Assembly: GCF_036669915.1 (NCBI RefSeq)
Contig: NC_089312.1
Coordinates: 18,048,317-18,112,316 of the forward strand
From: Pocillopora verrucosa
Lineage: Eukaryota; Cnidaria; Anthozoa; Scleractinia; Pocilloporidae
Reading direction: 5' to 3'
DNA length: 64,000 bases
The notes under the pieces were generated by a model. The model searched no databases. It saw only the letters and a list, made by a program, of their open reading frames with translations, and was not told the origin of the DNA. Shown piece after piece: positions 11,767 through 42,344 of the stretch. Each line of letters starts with the position of its first letter. Position 1 is the stretch's first letter. Made by a program: the position numbers and the translations under genes.

Positions 11767-11801
11767 TTCTCAGTCCAAAGGAGACCCCTTTGGACTGAGA
11801 A
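11767..11801. repeat. Perfect 15-bp inverted repeat upstream of the tankyrase start
   Basis: The arms TTCTCAGTCCAAAGG (11767-11781) and CCTTTGGACTGAGAA (11787-11801) are perfectly complementary with a 5-nt loop. The hairpin lies 85-120 bp before the start codon, in the promoter or 5' UTR. Confidence 0.75.
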
Positions 11802-11842
11802 AATTTTATTAACCCATTCAAAAGCGGCATCTTAGAACATAG

Positions 11843-11850
11843 TGACGTCA
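11843..11850. promoter_or_regulatory. Consensus CRE (TGACGTCA) before tankyrase
   Basis: A perfect 8-bp CRE/ATF palindrome 36 bp upstream of the tankyrase ATG. CREB/ATF-family factors bind this palindrome in animals. The start codon itself lies in an AATATGGCGAC context that resembles a YY1 site. A role here is inferred from sequence only. Confidence 0.5.
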
Positions 11851-11885
11851 TTTGCGTAATTGTGCTTTGCGGCTGACAAGCCAAT

Positions 11886-31959
<20,074 letters not shown>

Positions 31960-32560
31960 ATTCATCCTGTAAATAATTCCCGTTCATCTTACATTGTACT
32001 GGAAGTAGGTCGACAGCTATTGTGGTGATGAAAGAGATGAAGAAAAGCGTGGGCTATTCGCCCTCCAGAAGAAAATGTCCACTGTGATTTAATCAAAGTT
32101 ATAAGTTAATCAGAAATTTTTACATAAATTTCTCATAAAAACGAACGACGTGATATTAAAGACGTTCCTTAATGCATTTTTGTAAATAAGACGAGTTTTT
32201 TTCGCGATGTATTCACGCTGTATTGACAGGCTGTTGTGTATCGACGTTTTGAAGATCGATCTTCAGTGCATTCATTGAATAACTCCTCGCGATTTTCACA
32301 TTTAAAGGAGAGAACTGCATGATTTTGCGCTTTGTGAAAGCCAGTGATCAACAGCTGGAATTTGCAAATCGTGATACACTCGAGTAAAAATGTGAACAAT
32401 TTCTCAAAGTTTCTCAGTAGATAATTAACAAGTACGAGTGACACTGAGCTGTTCAGATTGTTGTAAGTTAAAATGCAGCTGTAGGACTAGCATCAATGAC
32501 TAAAAAATATTGTAAATATTTAAGATATGTTAATAAAAGAGCGATTTTTGTGTGAGTGCT
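31960..32560 (+). terminator. Tankyrase 3' UTR with poly(A) signal
   Basis: AT-rich non-coding sequence follows the tankyrase stop. A canonical AATAAA at 32532-32537 is the best 3'-end signal, giving a 3' UTR of roughly 0.6 kb. The exact cleavage site cannot be read from sequence. Confidence 0.6.
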
Positions 32561-32741
32561 GAAAGTAAGAAGGAATTTCTCTGCTTTTGTTTTAGCATGT
32601 TACATTATTTGCTACAAAACTACCGCTTCAGATTTTTAACACTCTATCAATCGTGACCTGTTTCAACCTGCTCTCACGACCTGATTATTTAACCTGATAA
32701 TTTCCCCCCCCCCCCCCCCTTAACTCTCTCTCTCTCTCTGT

Positions 32742-32772
<31 letters not shown>

Positions 32773-34034
32773 TCAGATTTTTAGTATGGACCTTCTCTGT
32801 TTTCATAATGATTGTAAATTTTAAAACAGACTTTTAACACTCGTAGCATCCCCATTTTAATTTTGTATTTGCAATGTTCTTTTATTGTTAACAATTAGCT
32901 TCTATATAGCTCAATACTTTGACACTTAAATGGAGTTCATTCATTAGTTAACCAACCGGGGTTAAACTGGCCAATCACAAATGACATCATACAAAGGTGA
33001 CCAATCAAATGGCGCGAAACCGAAGTATCGTCTGACAAGTAACTTGTTTAATGACGAATTCCACTTAGATTGTCGAAACGTCAGACACTGACTTTTAGGA
33101 CTTCCCCCTCTCTTACAAGACCACTCGGTCAACTTTTCATTTAGGATTCAAAACGTTTACTTTAATTAACCATTTATGTGACTGCTATGTGATTGGTTTA
33201 AAGATTCTTCGCTCCGTGACAAATTTATTGCAGTGCCTCGCAATTTTTTATTTTTATTTTTTAATTGCCACCAAAGAACTACTAGTACTATACATATTAG
33301 CATGAATAGAAATGGTGAAGGAGCTCAAAGAAACCAAGAGGCTTATGAAATAAGGACTTCCTTATCAATCACTAAAATGGGCCAAACAAGAACAAAAGAA
33401 AGCAAATCAATAATAGGAAAAAAAGGGAATTAAAGGAGAAGAGAATCTAGGAAAGAGGGTGTTTTTCAACTTGTTACAATGACCTCATAAAGTCATAAAA
33501 ACGATCTATCTACGAACTTTATACGTTTATCCCCAGCCATGAATTTCCTCACGCTCCTTAGTCGACAAGAGACCGAAATTATGTTCGGAACTCTCGGCAG
33601 AATCTACCAGGACTTCAAGATAGCTTCGTTCCCCTTCTCCTCGTTCACCTTTAATGTGTAACTTATTCCCTCTATCAGTCCCCTAGTAACTTCTGCCGGC
33701 TATCAAACAGTTATAACCAAGGAACAAATCTGTAAACTAGGTCCGCCTACGTCTGGTAACTTAATATCTTGTTAGTTGTGACTATAAGAAGTGCGTAGTC
33801 AGTCTCAAGTGTCAGAAGATGATCACAAGTTAATTCTTGAGAGGATTTCTCTGCCCGTTGTTGAAATACTTAATTCACACATTCAGAAATTCCGTCTCTT
33901 TTCAGTATTTCCGATATGATTTCTTCTTTAAGTCTTAACCCGCTTGAGGGCGTTGTGCGAAAGTACTGGGTATGAATAATTAAAAAACTCGCAAAAGACT
34001 GGATCGAGGTTAATAAAGAGCGGCTATTTACAAA
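32561..34034. other. Tankyrase to SPATA24-like spacer with homopolymer tracts
   Basis: It contains a poly-C run of about 17 (near 32703-32719), a CT microsatellite (about 32727-32740) and a long poly-T run (about 32748-32773) in immediate succession. The right end holds the promoter of the SPATA24-like gene. That start codon lies in an AAAATGGCGAAC context, YY1-like, as at tankyrase. No gene is recognised between. Confidence 0.5.
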
Positions 34035-36458
34035 ATGGCGAACAGTACAGACGTGTCAGAACCTTCGTATGTGATTGTAAATAAACAACTTCAAGATGTC
34101 ATACGGCTCCAACACACAGCTGTGGCCCGGCTAAAAGCCAAGGTTAGAGGAACTGAGTCTTTTTTTAGATGTCGAGGAAAGACGATCTTGTGCCACGTGA
34201 AGAACATGAGAAGCTAATCATGGAACTTGAAGTTGTTGTTAATTTTTAAGTCCTTTTAAATATAATTAAGTATCCCTCTTATTTCTAGTCAATTCAGTTT
34301 ATCGTATTGAAATAAAGGTTTCTTACTTACTTACTTACTAACTTAGTGGACAGACCTTTGTGCGTACATTGTCAGGAATGTTGTAGAAAAATCAGCTTGC
34401 CGTAATTAGAAGGTTCTAAAATATTGTTATGCTCCTTTGTGGATGTTCTGTTAGATGTCGAGGAAAGACGATCGTGTGCCACGAGAGGAATATGAGAAGC
34501 TAATCAGGGAACTTGAGGTTGTTGTTGATTTTTTCTTAATTCTACTTTCATGACCGTGTAATTATTTTGTCGTTTGATAAAATTAAAGTATGAAATAAGA
34601 CCCTGACAATCAGTGCCCCACTCAAAGAATTCTTTTGCCAAGAGATGCTGAACTCCTAATAGAAGAAGGGTCATAAGGGTTTGTGTCTTCTGACTTTGTT
34701 TGTTTAAGTCAAAGACATCTTGAGCTCAGAAAAGTCTTAATTGAGTGCAGAAAGTAGTTTGAGACTGCTTAGGTTTTGCTTTACTTTACTTCATGTTAGT
34801 CTTGACATTGGATGCAGCAACCAAATTTATTATGATTTGATCTTTTACAATTTCCAATGCTCTAGGCAATTCCATGTTTTTGTTTCGTTTTCTATTGAAG
34901 GAGTGTACTGAATGAGGCATTTATTAGCTTTTGCTTCAACTCCTACATCTCATTTTTTCTCAAGTGAATACATGGCACCTTGGAGAGAGAATCTGTTTGT
35001 CTATTAGAAGTACTCTTAAGAGCTTTCCTCAGTTCACTGTTAAATTGGCTCCTAGTGATGTTTTCCTTTAAGCTTATTGGTTGTGATTACTGTGGTTTGG
35101 TTTAAAACACTTGATTGAAATGCACTTTATTTTGTTAACCCCTTAACTCCCAAGATCTGACTGTAATTTCTCCCCTCCAGCTGTTAGACATTTCCTTGTA
35201 AATTACTCATAAGAATTTGGTGTTGGCTCAAGATAACAACTTCTAATTGATAATTTTGAGTTCTCATCACCTGCTTTCTGGATAGAGTATGGATGTTATA
35301 GGGAGAAGTTACATATGAATCACTTTTGGGGTTAAAGGGTTAAGCAGAGTAATCATGAATTCAACTGATTAATTTTGAAATCCAAGGACTGAAAAAATTT
35401 GTTAACTTGACTGAGTTCTCTCAATTCTCTCCCTGAATAATTCTGAGAACAGAACCACATAAATTTTAACAGTAATTTGTTTTGCATTGTAACTTGTCTC
35501 ATTTGTTTCACTGTCCATTCCATTTTATAGGAAGAAAAACTTGAGCATGTAAAGACAAAAGCAAAACTGGCTAGTGAGAGTGAAAGATTACAGTTTGCCT
35601 TAGGGGAAATAGACATTTTAAACAAACAGCTGCAGCGTGAAAAGTTATCATTTGAAAATGCGTATGTAGAAATTTCTTCAAGATTGTTTTATGTTTTTTG
35701 TCGGTACTAATTATTATATGCCTGAATTTCCTATTTCACCTGTTTCCTTTATGCATCATGACTCATAAGTTGAAGCTAAGATAGCATGATAACTTTTGTA
35801 AATCAATAAGAAATTATTCCCTTTTTTACAAACTTTTATGTACAGGTTTGGCCAGGTTAAAAGTAAAGCCTTTGAGGAAACCCAAGAGAAAATGCAGTTT
35901 CAAACAAAGTGCCAAGGTTGGAATTATTTATCATAATTGAGACAAAACACTCAATCCTCTCCTGGTTTATAGTTATTAATACTGATAGAGACCAAGCTCA
36001 ATTTAAGATTGAGTTTATATTGTCAGAGGAAAAAGGTTTTCCTGAGTAGAAATGAGACATGATTATTTAGCAGTTAAAACTGCTAGAAGTCACATTTCTC
36101 ATTGAAATTTCTTAACTACTTTCGACAATTTTTCTCGCTTTATTTCTGCCCATAAACAAAGTTATGCTACTTTCTTCAATTTGAATGCTTTTGCAGCTTT
36201 ATGTCCTAATAGTTTATTGCTTTCTTGAATTACCTAGCAATGGAAGAGCTCTGTTCCAAACAAGATGATATTTTAACAACAAAAGATGCAAAAATAAAGG
36301 AACTCAAACTTCGCCTTGTTCGCCAGAAAGAGATTCATCAACAACAACTTTCTGACCTGGACATTCATCGGCAACAAGAACAATACATTAATTACAATAC
36401 ACAAAAATCTCAAGACAAAGGCAAAAGAACTCGTCAGAAACGGGTATCTTTCAGATAA
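34035..36458 (+). CDS. SPATA24: SPATA24-like coiled-coil protein
   Basis: Exons 34035-34142, 34455-34517, 35531-35661, 35846-35916 and 36238-36458 join in frame to 197 residues, close to human SPATA24 (about 205). The match is recognisable along most of the length: LQDVI near residue 19, SRKDDRVPREEYEKL near 38-52, then ERLQFALGEIDILNKQL near 73-90, VKSKAFEE, TKC, KQDDIL and IKELKLRL. Nearly all of it is predicted coiled coil with a basic C-terminus (KGKRTRQKR). SPATA24 is reported as a testis-enriched DNA-binding or nuclear factor in mammals; the role here is unknown. The last exon can read on to a stop at 36456-36458 or be spliced at 36443 (CGG then GTATCT) to a terminal exon at 36830. A duplicated copy of exon 2 sits at 34169-34231. 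Confidence 0.85.
34169..34231 (+). pseudogene. Duplicated copy of SPATA24-like exon 2, probably dead
   Basis: A 63-nt block matches exon 2 (34455-34517) at 57 of 63 positions and keeps an AG before it and a GT after it. It encodes MSRKDDLVPREEHEKLIMELE with three amino-acid changes (R to L, Y to H, R to M); the other three changes are silent. The similarity runs on into the following GTTGTTGTT. It lies only 26 nt after the exon 1 donor, shorter than normal spliceosomal introns, so joining exon 1 directly to it is unlikely. Reading through from exon 1 shifts frame and stops at about 34217. Confidence 0.72.
35135..35343 (+). mobile_element. Family B piggyBac-like MITE, copy 1
   Basis: A 209-bp element bounded by TTAA at both ends, with inverted termini CCCCTTAACTCCCAAG at the left and the matching GGGGTTAAAGGG at the right. 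The interior matches copy 2 at 49900, for example CCCCTCCAGCTGTTAGACA. It lies in intron 2 of the SPATA24-like gene. Confidence 0.85.
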
Positions 36459-36508
36459 CCCATAATTGTACACTATGGTGAGAATTATGATTAAAAAAGT
36501 CATTATTT

Positions 36509-36723
36509 TTAATCCTTTGACCTTAAAGAGTGACTAGCATCTAATTTCTCCTTACAATATGACCCCCGAGTCATAAAATAAGAGCTCATGAAAATAAAGG
36601 AAATTATCACCAACTGAAGACGCTGTTGATTGTTAAAAACAATTCCCCCAATCATCACCTCAAGAAATGTATGGAGAACAGTAAGGAGAATATGCATGCT
36701 GATGTTAGGGTGTAAAGGGTTAA
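36509..36723 (+). mobile_element. Family A piggyBac-like MITE, copy 5
   Basis: TTAA at 36509-36512 and 36720-36723, with the family A core between them. It carries an AATAAA at 36593-36598 on the strand of the SPATA24-like gene, shortly after its read-through stop. Confidence 0.85.
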
Positions 36724-36829
36724 TACTATTAATTATAATTCTATAGTTATTACTGCTGCCAACTATGTCCTTTGCAAGTACATAAGTAGCCTAGTGTGTG
36801 TCTATGTTCCTTTTTTTATGTTTTAAAAG

Positions 36830-36940
36830 GAATTGCGTGGAAAGAGGGAGGCAGAAGAGATGGATTGTCACTGCCCTCTCATTCTATCCCCCTACAATTC
36901 TATGTGGTCTGAAAGTAATATTTCTGTGTTGTATCAATAG
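36830..36940 (+). other. Possible alternative terminal exon of the SPATA24-like gene
   Basis: A strong acceptor (pyrimidine-rich TTCCTTTTTTTATGTTTTAAAAG) precedes an open stretch of 36 codons plus TAG. It is in phase with the donor at 36443 and begins ELRGKREAEEMDCHC. Used in place of the read-through end it would give a 229-residue protein. I cannot confirm its use from sequence alone. Confidence 0.4.
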
Positions 36941-37238
36941 CAACATTACTTACAAATATATTTTGTGTAGGTGTAATAGCTTTAGTGTTTTAAAATTTCA
37001 AGTCAGTATGTGGCACACAGTTGTAAAAAGATGGAGTGAACTAGCTAGAATGACTAGTAAATTTCCTGTTGCTTTTTGTATTCCATGGCTGCTAAAATGT
37101 CTAAGCTAATATTAAATTGCAGAAATTGTAAAAAAGGCTACAGTTACCAAAAAAAATTTTATCTTGTTCAAAAGTAGGTACTGGAATAATATTTTCAATG
37201 AAGTAAATTGGTGAGAAAGTTCATTAAACTTTTTTCTT

Positions 37239-37442
37239 TTAACCCCTAGGGGTGACTAGCATCTAATTTCTTCTCACAATATCACCACTGAATCACACAT
37301 TAATATCATGAGAATAAAGGAAATGATCACCAATTAGAGAAACTATTGATTGTTAGACAAATTCTCCTTGTCAGCACCTTAGTAAATGTACAGAGGACTG
37401 TATGGAGAATATAAATACCGATGTGACGACGTAAATGGTTAA
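37239..37442 (+). mobile_element. Family A piggyBac-like MITE, copy 6
   Basis: TTAA at 37239-37242 and 37439-37442, CCCCT left terminus, and the full family A core with GGTGACTAGCATCTAATTTC. It lies between the SPATA24-like and RNF4-like genes. Confidence 0.85.
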
Positions 37443-38508
37443 GTGATTGCTTCCCACATAGTTAAATACACCACTCAATTTGAGCGCAAAGCTCCACTAA
37501 AACATCTGTGATTTTTTTATTTTTCCATAATTACTTAAAAATTTAGATATCTTGTCCTTTAACGAAAGTATGGTAAAAAAAAAAAAAAGGTTCTTGAGAC
37601 AGACAGGCTTAAGGGTGTGCCTTAACCCCTCCTACCCACTGAAAAAGACTTGAGGAGCATGAGAGGAGTTTGTTATGGGTTCTAGTTTGAAAGTACAGAG
37701 TTTTATTCCTGTGTGATAAGAGTTACTGTTAGAATGAACAGGTTTGCCCAAGGAAACATCACTGTACAATGATCAGACAAGGGCTGAAACTTGAGCCATT
37801 TGATCTAGAGTTCAATGCAATTACTACTAAGATACCATGTTTCATTTGAACAACCCCTCCTTTAATAAACTCTCATAATAGGTGTTGAAGATGAGATCTT
37901 TCGTCTACATCGTTACTTATTTTTCATGATGAAGAATGATGAGACTTTTCCACTTCTCTTTTGGTGTAAAGAAGTTTTAGGGTTCTTTTTATAAGCCTAA
38001 ATGTATGTTGAATACAATGATCAAATCCCGAGTATGAAAAAAATTCCATTTCAAGTCTACCGGAAGTTAAGAACTGTTTGTACCTCATTCTGTTGGCCTT
38101 TCTCCAGAACAAATATCGGGAAACAGTGCAGGACCATTCATATTTAGGATTACCATTTATCATCTTTACTAGTCGCGCTTAGAAATAGGCTCATCACTTC
38201 TAGGAGTTGGTCGTGCTATTACTTAATTGAACAGTGTTTTAATCTATGCAAGATTTACCGGAAATGCTTTATGACCGGATATGGTTTTCTTTTAAATAGA
38301 AGAACACTCTTAACCCAGAGAGCGCATGAGTAACGAGACAAAACGCTGACTCAAAACTGTCTGGCTTGATAACATGGCGATTGTGCATGAGTGACTTCCT
38401 TTGTAAAAAGGGTGAAAAAAAACAGTATGGAGAAAGCTGATATTTCTTTTGTATATCCATTTTATCTATAACCTTTTTCTGGAGTCGAAGTATCTTTTAC
38501 AGAAAGTC
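37443..38508. other. Spacer before the RNF4-like gene
   Basis: AT-rich sequence with a poly-A run near 37576-37588. No exon is recognised. It presumably contains the RNF4-like promoter. Confidence 0.4.
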
Positions 38509-41500
38509 ATGAACAAGCCGGCGACTCGTGTATGTACACGCACAACTCTGTTCTTGTTGGGATTTTTCCAATACCTCAGTAATTCCACTAAATAGGCGAA
38601 AGTGTTTTTAATTTTGTATTTTCCAGCGTTTTCTTTGACAATTTTTTCCTACTGATGTGAAAGCGTTTCGTTTCGAAAAATTTCGAATTGTTTCGAATAC
38701 AGAATTGTTGCTTTACTTCAAAGAGGGTCGTACCACTGGTTCACGACTAGAGCTACTGAAAGTAGAACAGTATTTCAAAATATTCATGTTTGGATAAAGA
38801 AGTTAACTTTTGAAGGTTCTAGCTTCAACTCAGTATGATTATTTTATCATTAATACGGTAATGAGACGTGTAGTTTAGCGTTTTACAATCGAAAGAACGT
38901 GACTTATCGTGTTTGCTTGTTTTTTCCTGTTTTAGTGTAGTATACGTTTCTAACTTAAGATCTAAGTGAGTTTGAAAACTAAATTTAAGCTTGCATATGA
39001 TCATATTTAGGGGCGTAAGAGGAAGAAGAGAAGTACTGGATGTTCATCTTTGGATGAAATGTCTCCTTCAGTGTCTCCAACTGAGAATGAATTTTCTCTT
39101 CTTCCAAGTGGTGCCCAAGAAGAACAACAAGGGGAAACAAATTCTCAGGTAATGATAAGTGTCAGGGAATAATCTGCGACATCACGGTCAATTTGCCACC
39201 ACAACAAACTCACCACCACAAAACTCACCACCACTGAAAGTCAAATTGCCACATGTGGCAATTTGACTCTTTTGTTATGTTTAGCCTGTTGTATTAAACT
39301 TTGATTGAAAGCTAAGATGTCGTAAAACTAAAAAAATGAATAAACAAACTAGGCTTTCATATGATATCAGTTTCTTTACGTCTGATTACGAATTGTGTTT
39401 GTAAGGACAAAACTTATGTTAAAGGTCACAAAAGCAAGGATGTTAAGTCCGTTTCTGCAAACTTCACTGTATTTGTGTGCGCTCTTTGTCGCAATATACT
39501 AGTACTTTTTAGCCTTTATTTGATGTAATTTTCATACGATTAGATAAACATTGCCATTTGCCATTTCATTTGAGGTTTCTCTCATTAAAATGGAAAGTCA
39601 AGCCCAAGTTGACCCATGTTTCCTATAAAATCCTGGTCCAGAGGTTCTTATAGGCATGATTATGCATTATTACTGGTTTTTTTTCCATGCTGCATTCTTA
39701 CTGTCTGTAGCTAAGTAATCCCCATCCATTTGAAAGTGGCAGACCATGAAATCTCTATTTGACAGCATTGAAACCCACCTCTGAGTGGGTCAAACTTCCT
39801 TTTTTTCCTCTATTGGTGTTTAGATGGGTATAAACACAGCTTTTGAAGAAAAACACTTCACAGGTTAATAATAGGTTTTCATGTCTTAAACTCAGGCTAA
39901 AAAATGAATTTTATAAAGGTAGGCTACAATTCATTAGAGTAATCAAACCTTTGAAAATAAAATTGAAGAAGTGCCATTAAGGTAGCAAATGAGAAGAGCA
40001 GATATCTCCTTAGCAGCAAGCAGATACCAGAGCAACCCAGGCTTGGCTTCTCTCCTTTAGACACCTGTCAACACAGCGCTGGTAAGCCAGTGTATGTTTT
40101 GAGTAATCACAGGCAGCCCAAGCTCCAGCCGTGAGATGATCATCATGTGCAATAACAGTCATGGTGGAATTATAAGAGTTTGTATGGGAATATTTACAAC
40201 CACTCTGAGGAATAAAATAATACGTCAAATTCTCAAAAAAATACCTCACCTTACTTTAGCATTTTAGCGAGTTGTCTATTTCAAGGTTTTCAACATTCAT
40301 AAGAAAAGCCCAAGGCTGAACACTCCATTTCCAAATGCCTCATCCGAGAAGCAAAAAATCCAAGCTCAAAATGACCAGGCGGACACAAATCCAACACAGA
40401 ATCCAAGCACATATACTGTAGTTTCATTTCAATTCACTAAAAACTCAATCTTCCCTGTGCAACTGACACTAAGCCGCAGTTTGCTTCAAGGCTATTGTTT
40501 ACAAAAGGCTTACAAATCTGTGATAATTTTAGTAATTCTCTTTACCGTCTGCCTTGCAATTCTCATGATGTTAGTTCAGAGAATATGGTATTGGATCACC
40601 TTATAATCCCCTAGTTTATTTTTTCCTTTTTTTTTATCATAACTGCTCACTTAAAATTGTATTGATATTGTAAGGAACATTCTGTCTTGGTTACTCATGA
40701 GAGTTAAAAGGTTAAACTGCTCATTTTCCAGGCTTGACATAAAGGAATTTTTCTTCTTCTATTGATAGGAGGAAAGTCTTTCACATGTAAACAAGAGAAC
40801 AAGAAATGACAATGAAACTGAAGAAAGTACAAGTCTTACAGAGAACAATACTAACAGTGAACCAGCTAATGAAGAGCCTCATTCTGAAGAAACTGCAGCA
40901 GACAGAGAACCAATCAGTGTTGAATCACCCACAGAATCACACTCACCAGATGATGTTACAATCATTGGTGACATGCGGGTTGCAAGGCCAGAAGTTATTG
41001 ACTTAGATAAACTTCCAACAATAAGAAGAGGTACAAAGTTCTGTCATTTCCAAGAAATCAAATGTATGAAGTGTCCCACTTTTTTTGTCACAAGGCAGAA
41101 CTGGCATTACTGGTTAAGACAATATAAGGGGTTAACTTATAATGGTATGTGTTTGACTTTTTTTAAAAGGTGGCTCAGTAGTGGTTGATTTGACTAATGA
41201 CTCGGGTTACCATCACAGTAATGTGGTAGATTTAACCAGAGACAGTTCGACAGATTCTTCTATTGATTCCAGTCCTGTTATTGTGGTGAGTAATTACTTT
41301 ACTTGAGTTGATTAAAAAACAGCTCTTTTCTCTAATATTGTGAATAGAGTCACAACAAAACTTCTAGGTTGGGAGAGAATTTTACCACTGAAAACAAAGA
41401 CTTTTATTTTGAATTGTATTAGAGGGCTACATTTTGATCATAGCATAAGCTCTGATTTGCTTTTGATTTATCTTATTCATTAGTTAAAACAAGTCCACCA

Positions 41501-42344
41501 ACCTTTTTTTAGACTACATGCAGGTGTATGCTACTGCTGTAATTTTGAACAATTATTAACTTCTGTAAATTTAAGTGTGCAAAGTATGCAGGATTGTTAC
41601 TTGGTTCTTCACTGTGTGTGTAAAGAAAAGCCAGACATCTTCAGAATTATTATAAATGACACGCAGAATTTCAAATCTCTTGATATATGTTTCAAATCAA
41701 TTTCCCCTCAGTGTGTAAATAGAATATACCGTGGAGATCCAGCAATGGAACTGCCATCTTGTCGTTTCTCACATTCGGGTGTGCTGGGCAGAACTTTATC
41801 CGACACAGATGATGATATATTAGAAGTAGCAGAAAGCAATGAAGCAAATGAAGAAAACACAAGTGGAATAGAAGCTTCAACGTCAAATAGTGAAGATCCA
41901 GCAGGAAAAGTACCTTCTAAGAAAATATGTTGTCCTATCTGTTTGGATGATGAAGAAACAGTGAGTAAAAAGAATTTGACCTGTTTGATTAGTACCTTCA
42001 ATTTTTTATACAGTAAAAATCCTTTTTTTTTTTAGAACAACATTATTGGCTTCCCAGTCCCATGAAAAAATGCAAAAAGAATCATCAAGTGATTTTTTCC
42101 AAAAACTATATGCTTTTATTTTGGTTTAGATCATTGTGGTTTCTCAAATTAAGTTTTGTGATGGTTAAATTTTTTTTAATTTTTCTATTTTCAGATTAAA
42201 AGGAGGAAGAGAAGATTAATGTCAACAAATTGTGGACATGTTTTTTGTGACAAATGCATAAGAAGTGCAGTTCAGATGCAGAGTAAATGCCCAACATGTA
42301 GAAAAAAACTGACTTTAAGACAGTTTCACCCAATATTTTTATAA
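38509..42344 (+). CDS. RNF4: RNF4-type SUMO-targeted E3 ubiquitin ligase
   Basis: RNF4 ligases bind poly-SUMO chains through SUMO-interaction motifs (SIMs) and ubiquitinate the modified proteins in the nucleus. Exons 38509-38529, 39011-39148, 40769-41030, 41170-41285, 41712-41960 and 42195-42344 sum to 312 codons (311 aa; human RNF4 is 190). After a basic start (GRKRKKR) come SIM-like VTIIGD and VIDLDKL (about residues 121-139), VVVDLT, VVDLT and SPVIVV (about 143-180). The C-terminal RING is C3HC4: Cys253, Cys256, Cys275, His277, Cys280, Cys283, Cys294, Cys297. It ends FHPIFL, like the HPIYI end of RNF4. The tiny first exon (MNKPATR with a perfect CGT/GTATGT donor) is my inference; every later exon is firm. 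A read-through fusion with the upstream gene is possible since phases agree. Confidence 0.9.
39239..39268. repeat. Perfect 30-bp palindrome in an RNF4-like intron
   Basis: AGTCAAATTGCCACA is followed directly by its reverse complement with no spacer. A degenerate copy of the half-site (GTCAATTTGCCACC) and CACCACCA repeats lie 50 bp before it. It begins 90 bp after the end of the second exon. Confidence 0.85.

Noticed and set aside
37924..38163. A 79-codon minus-strand frame upstream of the RNF4-like gene
   Set aside because: Somewhat protein-like composition but no family, no neighbouring exons and no promoter or poly(A) support.
40010..40249. A 79-codon minus-strand frame inside an RNF4-like intron
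   Set aside because: No recognisable domain, no splice partners, and opposite in strand to the host gene. I could not support a nested gene.
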